NCBI GenBank assembly: GCA_029582265.1
Contig: CM055819.1
Location: forward strand, 39,174,761 to 39,238,760
Reading direction: 5' to 3'
Length of the DNA: 64,000 nt
Source of the DNA: Zoroaster sp. YZ-2022
Lineage: Eukaryota > Echinodermata > Asteroidea > Forcipulatida > Zoroasteridae
Shown here in pieces: positions 33,447 to 45,673 of the stretch; the stretch's first letter is position 1; each line of letters opens with the position of its first letter. The notes under the pieces were generated by a model, which was not told where the DNA came from, searched no databases, and saw only the letters and a list, made by a program, of their open reading frames with translations. Both the position numbers and the translations under genes were made by a program.

Positions 33447-34174
33447 CGACAGATGAAATGAACCTCCACATTTTGGTGTCTTTGAGAACCCTGTTTTTTT
33501 TTCCTTTTAAACAAAAAATCCAATATGCCCGATGACCCAAAACACAAATTACATTCTCTAGATTAGGATCATCAAGTCAGATTTCATGAGACATGATGGG
33601 CCCACGTACATTGTGTTTAACTGGCTTATGTCAAAAACTTTGTTAGGTGCATGTACTTTTCTTTGTCAAGGTGTGGACACTAAACTGGAAAAAGTAAGAT
33701 ATGAAGCTTTGCATGGTGGAAGTACAGTAGGAGTAAGGTTTGCGGTAGCACCACGTAACAATCTCTTTCGAGTTGTAATAAGTGTTGGTTCTGAGAAGAA
33801 CTGGAGGTGAGAAACTCGATGTTTCAATCAGCATACTCTGAATGTCTTCAAGAGAATTTAATACAACCGTTTGTTACACGGTGCTAATGCAAACCTTACC
33901 ACGCAAAATTTAACAAGTAGAAATAGTCCATACTTGGTTTCAATCAGGGATAAGACATAAATGGTGTTAAGTCATCAAACAGAAGAGATTGGTTACTTAC
34001 CGACTATAACATGTGGTTTCTTGGCTAACTGCAAAGCTTGTGTCATCATATCAATACCGCCAATAACTACAGCTGTAGATCAATTGACATCAACACGATG
34101 TTCAAAAATCTTGTATATTTTATTTGTTGAAGATTTGTAAATAAAAAATGGTTCCCTTCAGTCTACACATGAAA
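33447..34174. repeat. Segmental duplication of DDX47, right part, with intact exon copy
   Basis: Continues the match to 23088-23847 after the SINE insertion. It includes the GTTCTGAGAAGAACTGGAGG repeat and a copy of exon 23746-23675 at 34003-34074. Homology ends at a C homopolymer near 34177. Confidence 0.85.
34003..34074 (-). pseudogene. Duplicated DDX47 GG-motif exon, sequence-intact
   Basis: 72 nt with acceptor CTACAG and donor G|GTAAGT preserved. It encodes the same peptide as 23675-23746 except Ser to Ala in TQSLQL. It lies 5' of the first recognised exon of the gene, so it is an orphan exon unless an alternative transcript uses it. Confidence 0.75.
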
Positions 34175-34305
34175 TTCCCCCCCCCCCCATCCCAACAGGC
34201 CTTTAAAACTATTAAAAGGCCAAGTTAAGTGTTTAAAATGTTGATAAAAATCAGGGAATGGGCATTGGATTATTGCCGGCTGTGTGATCTTAGTAACTCT
34301 GGGTA

Positions 34306-34668
34306 GAATAATAATAATAATAATAATAATGTGTGGATTTATATAGCGCACGTATCCACCAACTAAGTGGTGCTCAAGGCGCATTATATTATTATCCCTG
34401 CTCATAAGGCTCATAAGGCTCATAAATCATTCCTGAAACCATCTCAGCTCCCTGTGGAGTATACAGCTCAATTGCTGCCATTTCTAGCGCATATAGAGCA
34501 AACCAACTCTGCCTTCACAGGTACCCATTTAACCCCTGGGTGGAGAGAAGCAATTATGATTAAGTGTCTTGCTCAAGGACACAAGTGTCACGGCCGTGAT
34601 TCGAACCCACATTATGTTGCTAACACCAGAACTTGAATCCGGTAAGCTAGACCGCTCGGCCACAACAC
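34306..34668 (-). mobile_element. tRNA-derived SINE, copy 3
   Basis: The head is near 34668 on the minus strand, the body is collinear with copies 1 and 2, and the (AAT)n tail is at 34306-34330. It is closer to copy 1 (both have TTATTATCCCTGCTCATAAG and a TCATAAGGCTCATAAGG duplication) than to copy 2. Confidence 0.87.
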
Positions 34669-34671
34669 CCC

Positions 34672-35042
34672 AAGGTTTATCACAAATAGCAGCTGCAAGG
34701 AATCATGGGATGTCTGTGGGCGCAATAGCGCCACTGCGCAAGGGCGCAACCACGTGTTGAAAGTTGGGGGGGTCCCAAGCAGCCATTGTGATGTCATGAA
34801 TGACATTACTAGGATCATGTATACATAAAATACCAAAATGTTCCAGAAGTTGGGGAGGTCCACATAAAAGTAGGGGGGGTCGTGACCCACCCGACCCCCC
34901 CAGTGGTTGCGCCCTTGCCACTGCGTGCCGCACAAACAAACAAAATATTGTTGATGTCACACAAACTGCTCCAAACAGATGCCCCAAATTGTATCCCAGT
35001 ATGCTTTGCGGCAGTTGCTTTAGCGCTATTTGCAATAAACCT
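34672..35042. mobile_element. AAGGTTTAT MITE, copy 3, carrying a nested hAT-like MITE
   Basis: It starts AAGGTTTATCACAAATAGCA and ends GCTATTTGCAATAAACCT. The inner part matches copies 1 and 2 (CCCCAAATTGTATCCCAGTA) apart from the insertion at 34739-34917. Confidence 0.8.
34739..34917. mobile_element. hAT-like 179 bp MITE with 8 bp target duplication
   Basis: Inverted ends CAAGGGCGCAACCAC / GTGGTTGCGCCCTTG, flanked on both sides by CCACTGCG (34731-34738 and 34918-34925). An 8 bp duplication and CA...TG ends fit the hAT superfamily. It interrupts the AAGGTTTAT MITE, which dates it as younger. Confidence 0.88.
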
Positions 35043-35503
35043 GGTTGTATCCGACCGCCACTTTTTCTCATTCAATATAACCAATAATGTAATCTTACCT
35101 ACCTTGTAAGGTGGAGAACATATGGATGATGATGGACATATACTTCAAATTATTCCAGGATATTTATTATATGAACAAATTAGGCATTTTTGGAAAACGA
35201 TGACTTCCTCAGCTCAGTTATGTCAGTTTGATCTTGAAAACTCTCCCGTTAGTGACCAACACGGTCACATGTGCTGTGGCAACTATATAGGATCCTTCTA
35301 ATCTATTTTCTGAAGGGAATTTTTTTAGAAGGGAAATAAAGTACAAAAACCATCATAAAACTAAAGTGGATTTTAAAGATAAATTTCACTTTCTGTAGGC
35401 CTACCCACAAAAATCGATAAAATGAAAGTTTAACTGGTTAGTGGTTGCAAAAAAATTCCAAGAAAACCTTTAAAAAGTGGCGGTCGGATACGACATTCTT
35501 TCC
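35043..35503. mobile_element. MITE with CCGACCGCCACTTTTT ends
   Basis: GTATCCGACCGCCACTTTTT at about 35047 is inverted at 35472-35493, and the right end extends through ACATTCTTTCC. Same family as 26695-26934. Its left outer end abuts the preceding MITE, so it may be truncated there. Confidence 0.7.
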
Positions 35504-36540
35504 TAAATAGCGAAGGATACGGACTACAGAGTCAGAGGGAATAGGGATGTCCAGTGTATTGGCCCTATTAAACGTTAGGCCGAGAATGGGCCTATCAACT
35601 CGAGTCAGACCATGGAGGAGCTTCTTCCATGGTCAGACATAGACATTAACTGATTAAGTTAACGTTAAATCTCAAGTCAATGACTCACTCGAACTCGAAG
35701 TCGAATGTTCTAAAATCATAAAAAAGACCACTCTAATTTCTCCTAAATTAGCAGCAAATTAATATATGAAATACAAAACATATCGCTAGGGGTCCTAATA
35801 AGTAGGCCCCCTACCCACAATAGCTGAAGGACTGCGAATCAAGAAAACAACACAGCAAAAAAAGAACTTGTCCGACAAAAACGTCAACCTACCATCAAAT
35901 AAACCGCCATTAATTATTGTAATAGCGCCCTCCGTTGGTGACAATGAGTGCAATGTCCAGTGCTGTACAGCTGTTCGGATGGGGTTTAGTGTACGTGATA
36001 ACATGAGCGGAACCCCTCTAGCATACAGAAACCATTTAAATCCTTCATCGTCATTATTTTAATCGTCTGATAATTTATCTCAGGATCTCGACATCCCGAT
36101 ATATGTCAGGATTTTGTCATCTTACGTAGATGATGTCTTTATCCTGATATAAATTATCTCAGGATCTCAACAAGTCAGATGGCACATCATTATTGATAAT
36201 AACACTATGTGTTCAATTACTATGCATTGCCACCCAAGTCGGATGGCACTTCCAGAGTTCCCATCATTACACACATGTACAATGTACAATGTACATCATT
36301 AGTGATAATAATACCGCGTGTTCAATTGCGATGCAATGCCACCCGATGGCGCGTGCCGTGACGCTTACGACCATATACTACCGATGACGTGTACATCAAT
36401 CAATGTTCTTCACGTATTTTTGCTTTTGCGTTTTTAGATATGTGGTAGGTTAACCAAATATATATTATTCCAAATTAAACGACCATTTTAAATGTTTTAA
36501 ATATTAAAGTATACAAGTTTTTTTTTTACAAAAACACCAT
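35504..36540. other. Intergenic, no gene identified
   Basis: It contains the dispersed GCGCCCTCCGTTGGTGACAA fragment (about 35926-35955, compare 13030). Two imperfect copies of a block with GTGTTCAATTRCRATGCA lie at 36208-36240 and 36318-36350, and an ATCAGGATCT-type repeat cluster lies near 36075-36175. No exons were recognised. Confidence 0.45.
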
Positions 36541-36613
36541 TTCTCTGAGCAGGATTCGATCCTCTGACCTCTTGCTCGGCAGTCAAGCATTCTAACAACT
36601 GAGCTAACTGTTT
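36541..36613 (-). repeat. tRNA-Gly(GCC)-like SINE head or tRNA pseudogene
   Basis: On the minus strand it reads TTAGCTCAGTTGTTAGAATG (A box region), an anticodon arm CTTGACTGCCGAGCAAG with GCC in the loop, and a B box AGGATCGAATCCTGC. The acceptor stem does not pair well, so a functional tRNA is unlikely. Confidence 0.65.
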
Positions 36614-36687
36614 CTTGCTATTTGGTTGGTTAAGTAGACAAGTTTAAAAAAAAAAAATTATATATTTTTTTTTTACAAAAACACAAT

Positions 36688-36757
36688 TTCTCTGTTCGGG
36701 ATTTGATCCTACAGGACCTCAGCAGTCAGTCACTCCACCAACTGAGTTAACTGTTTC
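36688..36757 (-). repeat. Second, more degraded tRNA-like copy
   Basis: Aligns with 36541-36613 (CTCTGTTCGGGATTTGATCC and ACCAACTGAGTTAACTGTTT) but lacks several stem positions. The two are in the same orientation about 145 bp apart with similar T-rich flanks, suggesting a tandem duplication of a tRNA-derived repeat. Confidence 0.55.
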
Positions 36758-37340
36758 TTTGACATAATAGACTGCATAATATGCTGTCTTTATCCTATAT
36801 CAAGAGACAGTCTACGGGCGTACCTTTCAAGGGATTTCATTGGATACATTGTGCCGAAATCTGACGTCATGCTTCTAGACTTGCGCGCTAGCTTCCAACC
36901 AAGGTCAAAGTTGAATTTCAATGAAACCGAGAGGCCGGTAACTGGCGTCATCCACGAGCCTCGAAGCGTGACGTCAGGCCTTCCGGCTCTCTGTCGGTAT
37001 GTTTTACGGGTGGATGGAAGGATGTGCACGTGTGATAAGGACTGCGTTTTGCACCGAGATTAGCTTTTTAGGTACATACATTCGTGTTTGATGTCAATAT
37101 GATTCGAGTCGCGTTTGCTGGAGGATGGTGTAATATTATGGTGCAATTTTCTTTTCAATAACAAAAGAACGTGTCCAAAGATATACTGTGTCATAATTGG
37201 TTGTTTTTGTCGTCGTAATCATCCTCATCATTATCTAACATCACCACCTGTAGACTCACTAGAAACTTTAGTTTCATCAACAGTAGCATTTGGAACAAAC
37301 TGTGACATTTAAGTTTAAGATCAGTCACTACAAAGAAGAG

Positions 37341-37661
37341 ATGTTTCGTTTTCTCTTTTTGGTGACCATTCATTGCCTGTCGGCTGAGGCTGCCAGCTCA
37401 TGTGAAGGCGCAACCGTTGGTAACCCGCGTAGCTTGCATTTCAGTGGCATAGCCGACCTGATCCTGCAGGAGCACGGATACCGCAACTTGACGGGGATTT
37501 CCATGATCAGGTGCGGCAATTTGTGTCTGTCTAATACGCGCTGTTTCTCTCTCAACTACTCGGACCGGGACAAGCTGTGTGAGCTGAACGGGGCTTCAGC
37601 GTCGCAGTTCCCGCAGGCCCTCGCTGAGAAGAAGGACACATATTATTACGGACCGGAGGAG
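37341..37661 (+). CDS. First exon of a secreted PAN/Apple-like protein
   Basis: The ATG at 37341 gives a 17-residue signal peptide (MFRFLFLVTIHCLSAEA). A cysteine-containing segment of about 90 residues follows: CEGATVGNP, IRCGNLCLSNTRCFSLNYS, CELNGASASQ, ending DTYYYGPEE|GTAAAA. The pattern C-x3-C-x5-C-x8-to-12-C with SxNY and a C-L-N block is typical of PAN/Apple modules of secreted echinoderm and cnidarian proteins (adhesion or lectin-like). An in-frame ATG at 37290 would bury the signal peptide, so 37341 is preferred. It continues at 39937. Confidence 0.8.
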
Positions 37662-38127
37662 GTAAAATGTTCATTTCGTTTTTATATGTTTGTTCAATCT
37701 TTTGAGCAGTCTTTCTTCCACTTGAAACTAATAAGGGTCAATAAGGAAACCGGTGAAATTATGTTTAACTGAATTCTCAAAGAAAACCACTCTATTATTA
37801 TTTAGTGAAAATTATAGCTTTTCCATCTACGTCATAGATTGCTTCGTTGAGCAAAAAGGAAAACTGGAGGCCGTTACCAATATCAATAGAAGTGTATCGG
37901 AACGGTGTCAAATTTATTTTGTTATGGTTTTTATATTTGGCGAGTTGCTCAATATAAACACCACTGGTGTAGTTTCTAACAACCAATAGGACTATAGGAG
38001 ATTTGTCCGCGGTTAAATTTGATACTTAAGATACCCAATAACAATATATAGACCTTTTAATTAGGAAATTTTCGTTTATATTTGTTGTTGTTGTTATTGG
38101 TCAGTTTATTTATTTTGTTGATTGTAG

Positions 38128-39364
38128 GGTTTGCAAATATCACACTTGTATTCGAGTCATCAAACCTCGAATCCATGCATGTCCTCAGTGTCAAGTCCAA
38201 GTAAGTCCGAGTGCCGAGTTATGTGGTTGTGCAAGTCACGAGTGACGAAGGTCGAGTCCGAGTCACGAGTCACTTAAAAAAATCAAACGAAAAAACGAAA
38301 ACCTTATACATGTCAAGGTTCAAAGTTAAGTGAAAATAATTTCAACATATGGGTTAGTATCTCATCAATTTTACTAAACCAAACATTTTTCCAATATCAA
38401 CATTATTTCATAATGCTTGGTATAGCCGCGGTAGAAGATGGCAGTCCGTAAGGACCAGAACAAACAGATATTTAAATTCATTTGTCCCTTATTCCATACG
38501 TCTTCTCAATAATCAGCACCGGCGTTAACATCTTTATCTTATTATTCTGCTGTTCTATTTTTTTTCTTTGATACTGTGTCTATTTTAATTCAAATTTGAA
38601 AATCTAATCTGTTTTAACTTATGTATTGCATGTATGTATATAATTGTTTATTATTTTCTGCATGTAATAAAACAAATTTCCTTTTCAAGGACCAATACAA
38701 ATAAATATGAAATATGAAATATGAAATATAATATGAAATTATTTGATTTACTTTTCTTATTTTAATAAACTTAAGTCATGAAATTGAAAAGAGTTTTTTC
38801 AGTTGTCAAACTTGGAACAAAGAAGGATACATTCTGAATGTACAAATTGTCCACACAAGGTGTAGTTATATCACTAAATAAAAGGGAAGTCAGAACACTG
38901 AATTGTACAAAGGTATGTTCATTCTGTTTCTCTAGAATGGACGAGAAAACGCCATGAAAATTGAGAGATCAGTGATTTGGATAATGTAATAAGTCTGGTA
39001 CCCATTACTATTACTATCAAGTTTTTATTCCCACGATGTTGTATGCTGAAGTTTGGGTACATGATTCATTATAATCGATTTCTGGAAGACGCACTTTCCG
39101 ATCGCATTTTACTTCAAACAGAGAAAGAACACTATAGGCTATGCTACAACGGAATAGGATGCACGGTGTAAATTTTATAAAACTGTTCGCATTGTTTTTA
39201 TTAAGTAACACGACACTATGTTGGCAAGAAAATTATTTTGTTAATGTTTTTTCAATCCGAGTCTGAGTCATTGTACATGGTGATTCACGTTCAAGTTCGA
39301 TTTACAAAAAAGTGACTGAAGTCGGACTGGAGTGCGAGTCATACAAGTCTGGCAAATATCATCC
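38128..39364. mobile_element. Possible non-autonomous hAT-like element in intron
   Basis: The ends contain mirrored blocks rich in CGAGTC: TGCAAATATCACACTTGTAT with CGAGTCATC at the left, GTGCGAGTCATACAAGTCTGG at the right. The interior is AT-rich with no transposase. Boundaries and target duplication are uncertain. Confidence 0.4.
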
Positions 39365-39403
39365 ATAAGGCGTCAACATTATTATTATTATTTTCGTGTT
39401 AGA

Positions 39404-39469
39404 GTGTTTATGGTGTAAACCGAAACAAAAGAGAGGAACAATATAGGTTCTCGGTTTACACCATAACAC
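39404..39469. repeat. Short hairpin, 19-20 bp stem
   Basis: GTGTTTATGGTGTAAACCGA at 39404 pairs with TCGGTTTACACCATAACAC at 39451-39469 across a ~27 nt loop, with one bulge. It could be a tiny MITE relic or a precursor-like stem; position in an intron is the only context. Confidence 0.7.
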
Positions 39470-39936
39470 GTACTTTTGTGTGTGTGTGTGGGGCTGATTA
39501 CCATATATACCTGGGATCGGAAGTATAGGCCTATCTTACATCATGCATCAAATGTCTGATCGCATTGTTTCAATTTTAAACAGAAGCATATTCTGTCCTT
39601 AAACAAGAATAATTGTTTTAGAAAATTCTAGCAGATAATTGCCTCTTTTGCTTCCTCTCACTGCATATTATTCGTGTCTATGAAGAGCATTTGCCTTGTT
39701 TCACCGTCTTCTTCACAAATTACAGTTTCAGCTTAAAGGCAGTGTATCACTGTACAAAAAAGACAACATGTGAAAGTATTTAGCTTATTTCATTGTGTTG
39801 TTTTTAAAGGAGAAAATAGTGAAATACATATAATGTAGAAATGGATCCCTGGCTGGTCATCGACTTCAGATTTATAGATGGTTTATACTCCATATAACAA
39901 TTATTAATATCATTATCATGTCCTTTGTTTTGCAGC

Positions 39937-39982
39937 CGAGTGTTTTTAAACAGTTTCAGCTACCAGTGTCTGACAAAGGAGG
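39937..39982 (+). CDS. Second exon of the PAN/Apple-like gene
   Basis: Acceptor TTTTGCAG and donor GAG|GTATGT bound 46 nt (15 codons plus one base) in phase 0 with the preceding donor, encoding PSVFKQFQLPVSDKG. No later exon was recognised; the rest of the gene may lie beyond 47 kb, or be interrupted by the repeats at 41-47 kb. Confidence 0.65.
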
Positions 39983-41396
39983 TATGTACATTTTAATTAT
40001 TTATATTTTGCCTTAGAAAACAAGTAGGCCTATATGAAACAAGACACTATCAACATTTCAGGGAGACGGACAGACAGACAGTCTAGTGAAAAATGTTAAT
40101 TGTGTCTGGTTCCTTTCAAATTGCTAATTTAAGCTGTATGTTTACGACTATTTTTGTAACCGTAACCGTTATTGAAACGGTCGGTTACACGGTTAATCGA
40201 CCGGAAAAATGGTTTTGATCGCCCATCGTGTTTTTGTTGAAATACTGCAGCAGTGCATTATGCTACATGTGCAAATCATGGACTCCCTCTGTGCATGCTG
40301 TAATCACAAGAAACACTTTCCGTATAGCCACGTGTGCTTTCGCGCCGCATGCAGACTAGCGTGCAATATGCCTAATTGGAATTGTCGGGTGCATTGACTT
40401 GGTGACTACCTTGTGGTGTGGTAAAAATGAGTACCACTGCGTACTAGGTTGTGTTCAAAGTCAATCGGGTGTTTTTTTTTTAGTGATGTTAGAAATATAT
40501 TTTTTACGTATTATGACAACATTATGGAATTCGTTAATAATTCGTAATAATTAGTTCTGAAAAGATGTAATAAATTTCAAGTGTAATACATTCCATGTTT
40601 ACTTATAAAAAATTACACAAACGGCATGTCAGACGGAATAATTTATCAGGATGCTTGGTACCAATCTTTAAATCAAGTTGAATTTTCCGATTATAATTCA
40701 ACAATTTTGTTATCGGGAAATGGATGGTGGTAGAGGTGTGGGTCTGTTTAGGGGTATTCTAAAATAATTAAATAATATATTTTTCTTTGTGAAAGTTGAT
40801 GATGGTATTAAACTCTTTAATTTATGGGTTGTCATTTTATATATTTAAAGGTTTCCTGAAATAATACTCTCAACATTCATAATGTTCTATAGCTTGCCAG
40901 TATTACAAATCAAAGCATATTTCGACTTCAAAATCATTTATAATTTATTAATCTATAACAGTCTCACAAAATACTTCAGCGACACATACCCTTCACATGA
41001 CGTCATCGACATAATTAGTAAGGCATATAATCGGCGGCCATTATTTGATTGGATTATGTTCTGATACATAGCCCAGGTTGGACTTTTACCTTCGTGTATT
41101 ACGGTGACGTCCAGGATTTAATCAAATATTTGCTACTACATAAAACAAGTTTTTCATAATAATTGTTTAATTTTTACCTGTGTTAAACTGCTGTAACTTG
41201 ACAGTATAATTTCATCATCAAATACCATGCATCTCAAAGGGTGTTTTTTAATGAAATAATCCCGAGATTTAACGTTAAAGAATTACTTTAGTTTTGATGG
41301 CTGTTCGTCACTTGAGCGTTACGACAATACTAGTGTAGGCACGGGTGCGTTGGTGTCCCTACGAACTTGACGAACATACATAAAACCTAAGTAAGA
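39983..41396. other. AT-rich region with a segment duplicated at 46.3 kb
   Basis: 40754-41389 is repeated in direct orientation at 46345-46940 (landmarks AAAGTTGATGATGGTAT and GGTGCGTTGGTGTCCCTACG). Upstream, 40150-40210 has TAACCGTTATTGAAACGGTC-type palindromic text that looks like a transposon end. No exon. Confidence 0.5.
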
Positions 41397-43567
41397 TCTT
41401 TCCAGTGATGTGTATCTCGTACCCTATGACATTACATGTCACCCAGGCACTCAGAGACTTAGTGCTCGATATGCGGCAGAGTACCCCCCTCCCCCTGCCC
41501 CCCAATTGGTGATGGTCAGTGTTGGTGATGGTCAATGTTCGTTAATATGCAAGTGTTCGTTAATATGCAAGTACTCATCAATACATCATACGCAGGGACA
41601 ACATTTTCCATGTACAAAGTATGTTGGCTAAGAGTCGTTGGCTAAGAGTCGTTTAAAACACAGCACGGCAGAAATCCAATCGATCCAGCATTTTTGGCTG
41701 CAAATGGAAATTGTTTCATAGCAAAAAAACAAAATAAATTATAAATGCCGAGGCGACGCGCGCGGAAACCAGAGACTTTTTTGGTCTAAAGGCACTATAT
41801 ACAAAACAAGGAGAAAAGATTCTTTAAAAAAAACCTGCGAACAATACTGCTGTATTTAGCGGAAGGTGAGGGGCCGGGGGACCACAAATGATCATTTACT
41901 AGCAAAATAAAGTACTGTGAAAACAGAAATATCTGAGATGTCGGATTTTTCTTGGATTTTCCCCCACACTCAGCAGTTTTGGATCCGCCCCTAGTTGGCC
42001 CCTTTCTTCCCCACTGCACAGTATTTTCAATTTTCAATTTGATGAACATGCTTTAATGAAAGATGATTTATACTGAACAAAAAGTAATTTGCTTTTGTAT
42101 AATAATAGTAATAGCAGTAATATTAGCGATATGTGCGTGGAGACAACCTGGTACCTTGTCTCTTCAATTGACGGGAAAGATGCATATAATTATAAGGCCC
42201 CAAAAGTCTCCGGTTTTGTCTCCAGACATAGACAATCAGCCAAAGAAGCACACCAGTATAATGGTTAAAAGAAACATAGAAGACACGGTAGGCGTGAGGT
42301 TTCGTCACGCATCAGGTTGCGAGCTTTTAGCTTTGCATGGTGAGGAGGAGGATAGCAGGTGACACAGAAGTTCAATTGAGTAGTAATTAGTTCTGAAAAG
42401 AACTGGAGGTACAACTCGACGTTTCGATCAGTATGCTCTGATCGTCCTCAGTTCTTTTCAGAACTAATTACTACTCAATTGAGCATTTCACATGGTGTCA
42501 CCGCAATTACTCTTACTTATCCTCCTCGCCATGCAAAGCTACAAAGCTACCTAAATACATAAAACCTGATGCGTGGATTTTGTTTACGGAAACCTCACAT
42601 ACACCGCAGTTTTGTCGCTACAAACGTGTTTCTACCAATGTTGTAACTTCTCTTTTAAGCCATTATACACAATTGGTAAGGTTGTCAAAACTGCTTCTTT
42701 GAAACAGTTGTCCTGTAATTAGGGGGAAAAAAGAAAAGAAAAAAGAAAACTGAGGCGGCGTGCGCGGAGACCCAAAACCGGAGACTTTTTAGGGCCTTAT
42801 AATTATATGCATCTTTCCCGTCAATTGAAGAGACAAGGTACCAGGTTGTCTCCACGCACATATCGCTAATATTACTGCTATTACTATTATTATACAAAAG
42901 CAAATTACTTTTTGTTCAGTATAAATCATCCTTCATTAAAGCATGTTCATCAAATTGAAAATTGAACATACTGTGCAGTGGGGAAGAAAGGGGCCAACTA
43001 TGGGCGGATCCAAAACTGCTGAGTGTGGGGGAAAATCCAAGAAAAATCCGACATCTCAGATATTTCTGTTTTCACAGTACTTTATTTTGCTAGTAAATGA
43101 TCATTTGTGGTCCCCCCGGCCCCCTCACCTTCCGCTAAATACAGCAGTATTGTGCGCAGTTTTTTTTTAAAGAATCTTTTCTCCTTGTTTTGTGTATAGT
43201 GCCTTTAGACCAAAAAAGTCTCTGGTTTCCGCGCGCGTCGCCTCGGCATTTATAATTTATTTTGTTTTTTTGCTATGAAACAATTTCCATTTGCAGTCAA
43301 AATTGCTGGATCGATTGGATTTCTGCCGTGCTGTGTTTTAAACGACTCTTAGCCAACATACTTTGTCCCTGCGTATGATGTATTGATGAGTACTTGCATA
43401 TTAACGAACACTTGCATATTAACAAACACTGACCATCACCAACACTGACCATCACCAATTGGGGGAAGGGGGGGTGGTACTCTGCCGCATATCGAGCACT
43501 AAGTCTCTGAGTGCCTGGGTGACATGTAATGTCAGGGTACGAGATACACATGACTGGAAAGATCTTC
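41397..43567. repeat. 2.2 kb palindrome (foldback structure)
   Basis: The left arm 41397-42405 is repeated inverted at 42449-43567, centred near 42427. The outer ends are AGATCTTTCCAGT and its complement. Landmarks on both arms: ATGACATTACATGTCACCCA / complement, the GTCTCTGG MITE piece, AGCAGTTTTGGATCCGCC, and GATATGTGCGTGGAGACAAC. The innermost ~34 bp stem is near perfect (TTGAGTAGTAATTAGTTCTG...). The arms differ by small indels; the right arm retains a block (42560-42710) shared with 46945-47085 that is decayed in the left arm. No gene. Confidence 0.92.
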
Positions 43568-43699
43568 CTAAAGTAGAATATAACATTCTACATAACCCTG
43601 AAAAATAAGTAATTTTCCTGTAATTGTTGATTGAAACTAAAATCAGTCAAGTAATCAAAAGGTGGTTGCGCGGTAATATTAGCGATATGTGCGTGGACG

Positions 43700-45673
43700 C
43701 CTACACCATTGGTAATTGAATAAAATATGTTTGGATGAATTGCCGAATTGTCATCTAATTGTTTTTTTCTTTTCTCCTTGTTTGTCTTCTTTTTTTCTTC
43801 TTAAACGGTCCCTTAATCTGCCACGGACAACGGGACTGCACCTCCCACCGAAACCTTTATGTCTAGTGCCCTTCTAGTCCCAGGATGACAAGTTCGGGCT
43901 AAGGACCTTAAATGTAGCCCGAGGTATACAAATCTAGAATGATGTATTGATGAGTAATTGCATATTTATGAGCCTAGCCGATTTCGCAATATTCCACCAT
44001 GGCAGATTCGATCAACTAGTGCAGATCGACTCCAGTGGTATGATAACATTTGTCGTGTTTTGAGTGCAATTCTGATGCAAAGTTGCCATTTATTGCCGTC
44101 GAAAACTTGAAATATTATTGTGTTTACCTTTTGCGGATTGTTGATGAGTTTTACTTAAAACCATGTATTATATCATAATGATTATTAAGTCGGTTTTATT
44201 GATTTAGCCGATGAAATGTTTTGCGTGTCAAACTCAGTTTTGACACGACTGCTTTTTCTTCATTTTCTACAATTTTATATTTTCAGAAATTACTGTTTAT
44301 TTATAACCCTATTGAGCAAAGTCAAACGTATAGAAAAGTTATGTTTCTTTCCCCTTTTATCTTGCTACTAAATAATTATTTTACATGGAAGTTACAAATT
44401 TCCAATATTTATTTATCCATATGCCTCCCCTTTTAACCCTGCGGCTCGTTTGATATTCATTTATACGGAACCTCAGCACCTATACTACACCGTGTAGTAG
44501 GTTGTAAATCGTTAATTACATGGGTAAATGAACTGATTTTCCCAATTTTATTAATTTTATCTTGTTTCAGAGGGTCTAGAGATGTTTTCTATCAAAAAAA
44601 AAATTTTTGTAAATTTTTATGTTTTTCTTAGAAAGATAATTACTAATTAATACTAAAAAATCTCATTTTCCCCCCAAAAAACTCATTTTTAAACACAAAA
44701 CCTGTACTTTTTTTACTCAATAGTAGTCCAGTCTACTATATATACATGCTGCAATATATACAAACCCATTGCCCATTCATAAAAAGCCACCTGCTATGAT
44801 CGATCACTCAGATACCGCCATCCGACCCCCCCCCAAATTGCCATCCCCCAATATCAGCCACACCCCCCCCGCCCCCAACATAGACGTATTTTATTGGTCG
44901 AAATACATCAGGCCTGTCAAATGCCATCACAGAGCCATTTGATATGTCTCCCAGACCGCTGCAGGCATGTTATCTGATGGTAATCAGCCGGTGTGTTTAT
45001 GACCTTGGTGACCCCAAGGCTAAGGCAGTTTGTACACAAATCCCATAGGACCTCTCAGGCATGGCACTTGCGGCTGGCTTAAAGGGGTGAACAAATTTTC
45101 CCAGTACTTTAAGCTTCTAACACAGTATGTCTAATGGGATCCAAAGGAACTTACGAAGGATTAAAAATTTTCTCCCGTTAATTAAGGAATAATTACAGAA
45201 AGTTCGTTGACCTACTACACCGTGTAGTGGTGCTGTTCGTACGGAGGCCACTCGATCCGCTCATGTTTTCCCATTATATCCTTTCCTTCATCCCTAAATA
45301 CCAGGCAGTGTACATGAAGTACGTGTGACACGAATTGATGCGGAATCAATCTGCACATAATTGGATCTGCCATGGTGGAACTAGGCTCATTAATATGCAA
45401 ATACTCATCAATACATCACTGTTAGATTTGTGTACCCCTCCCGGGCTACATTTAAGGTCCTTAACGCGACCTTGTCATCCTGGTACTATAAAGGCACTAG
45501 ACACAAAGGTGTTCATTTTTGGTGGGAGGGTGCGGTCCCGTTGTCCGTGGTAGATCAACGGGCCGTTTAAGAAAATAAGAAAATAAGAAAACAAGGAGAA
45601 AATAAAATAAAAACAATCATATGATAATTCGGCGATTCACACAAACATATTATGCAATTATCAATGGCGTAGG
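43700..45673. mobile_element. Non-autonomous element with ~310 bp terminal inverted repeats
   Basis: The left arm, about 43700-44012 (CCTACACCATTGG ... CCACCATGGCAGATTCGATC), is repeated inverted at about 45362-45673 (GGATCTGCCATGGTGG ... CAATGGCGTAGG). The 1.35 kb interior has no transposase and has two copies of TACTACACCGTGTAGT-like short palindromes (near 44486 and 45213). It is likely a transposon derivative mobilised in trans; the superfamily is not assigned. Confidence 0.82.

Noticed and set aside
36541..36613. Functional tRNA-Gly gene
   Set aside because: A and B boxes and the anticodon loop are visible, but the acceptor stem does not pair, and a degraded sister copy lies nearby; SINE head or pseudogene is more likely.
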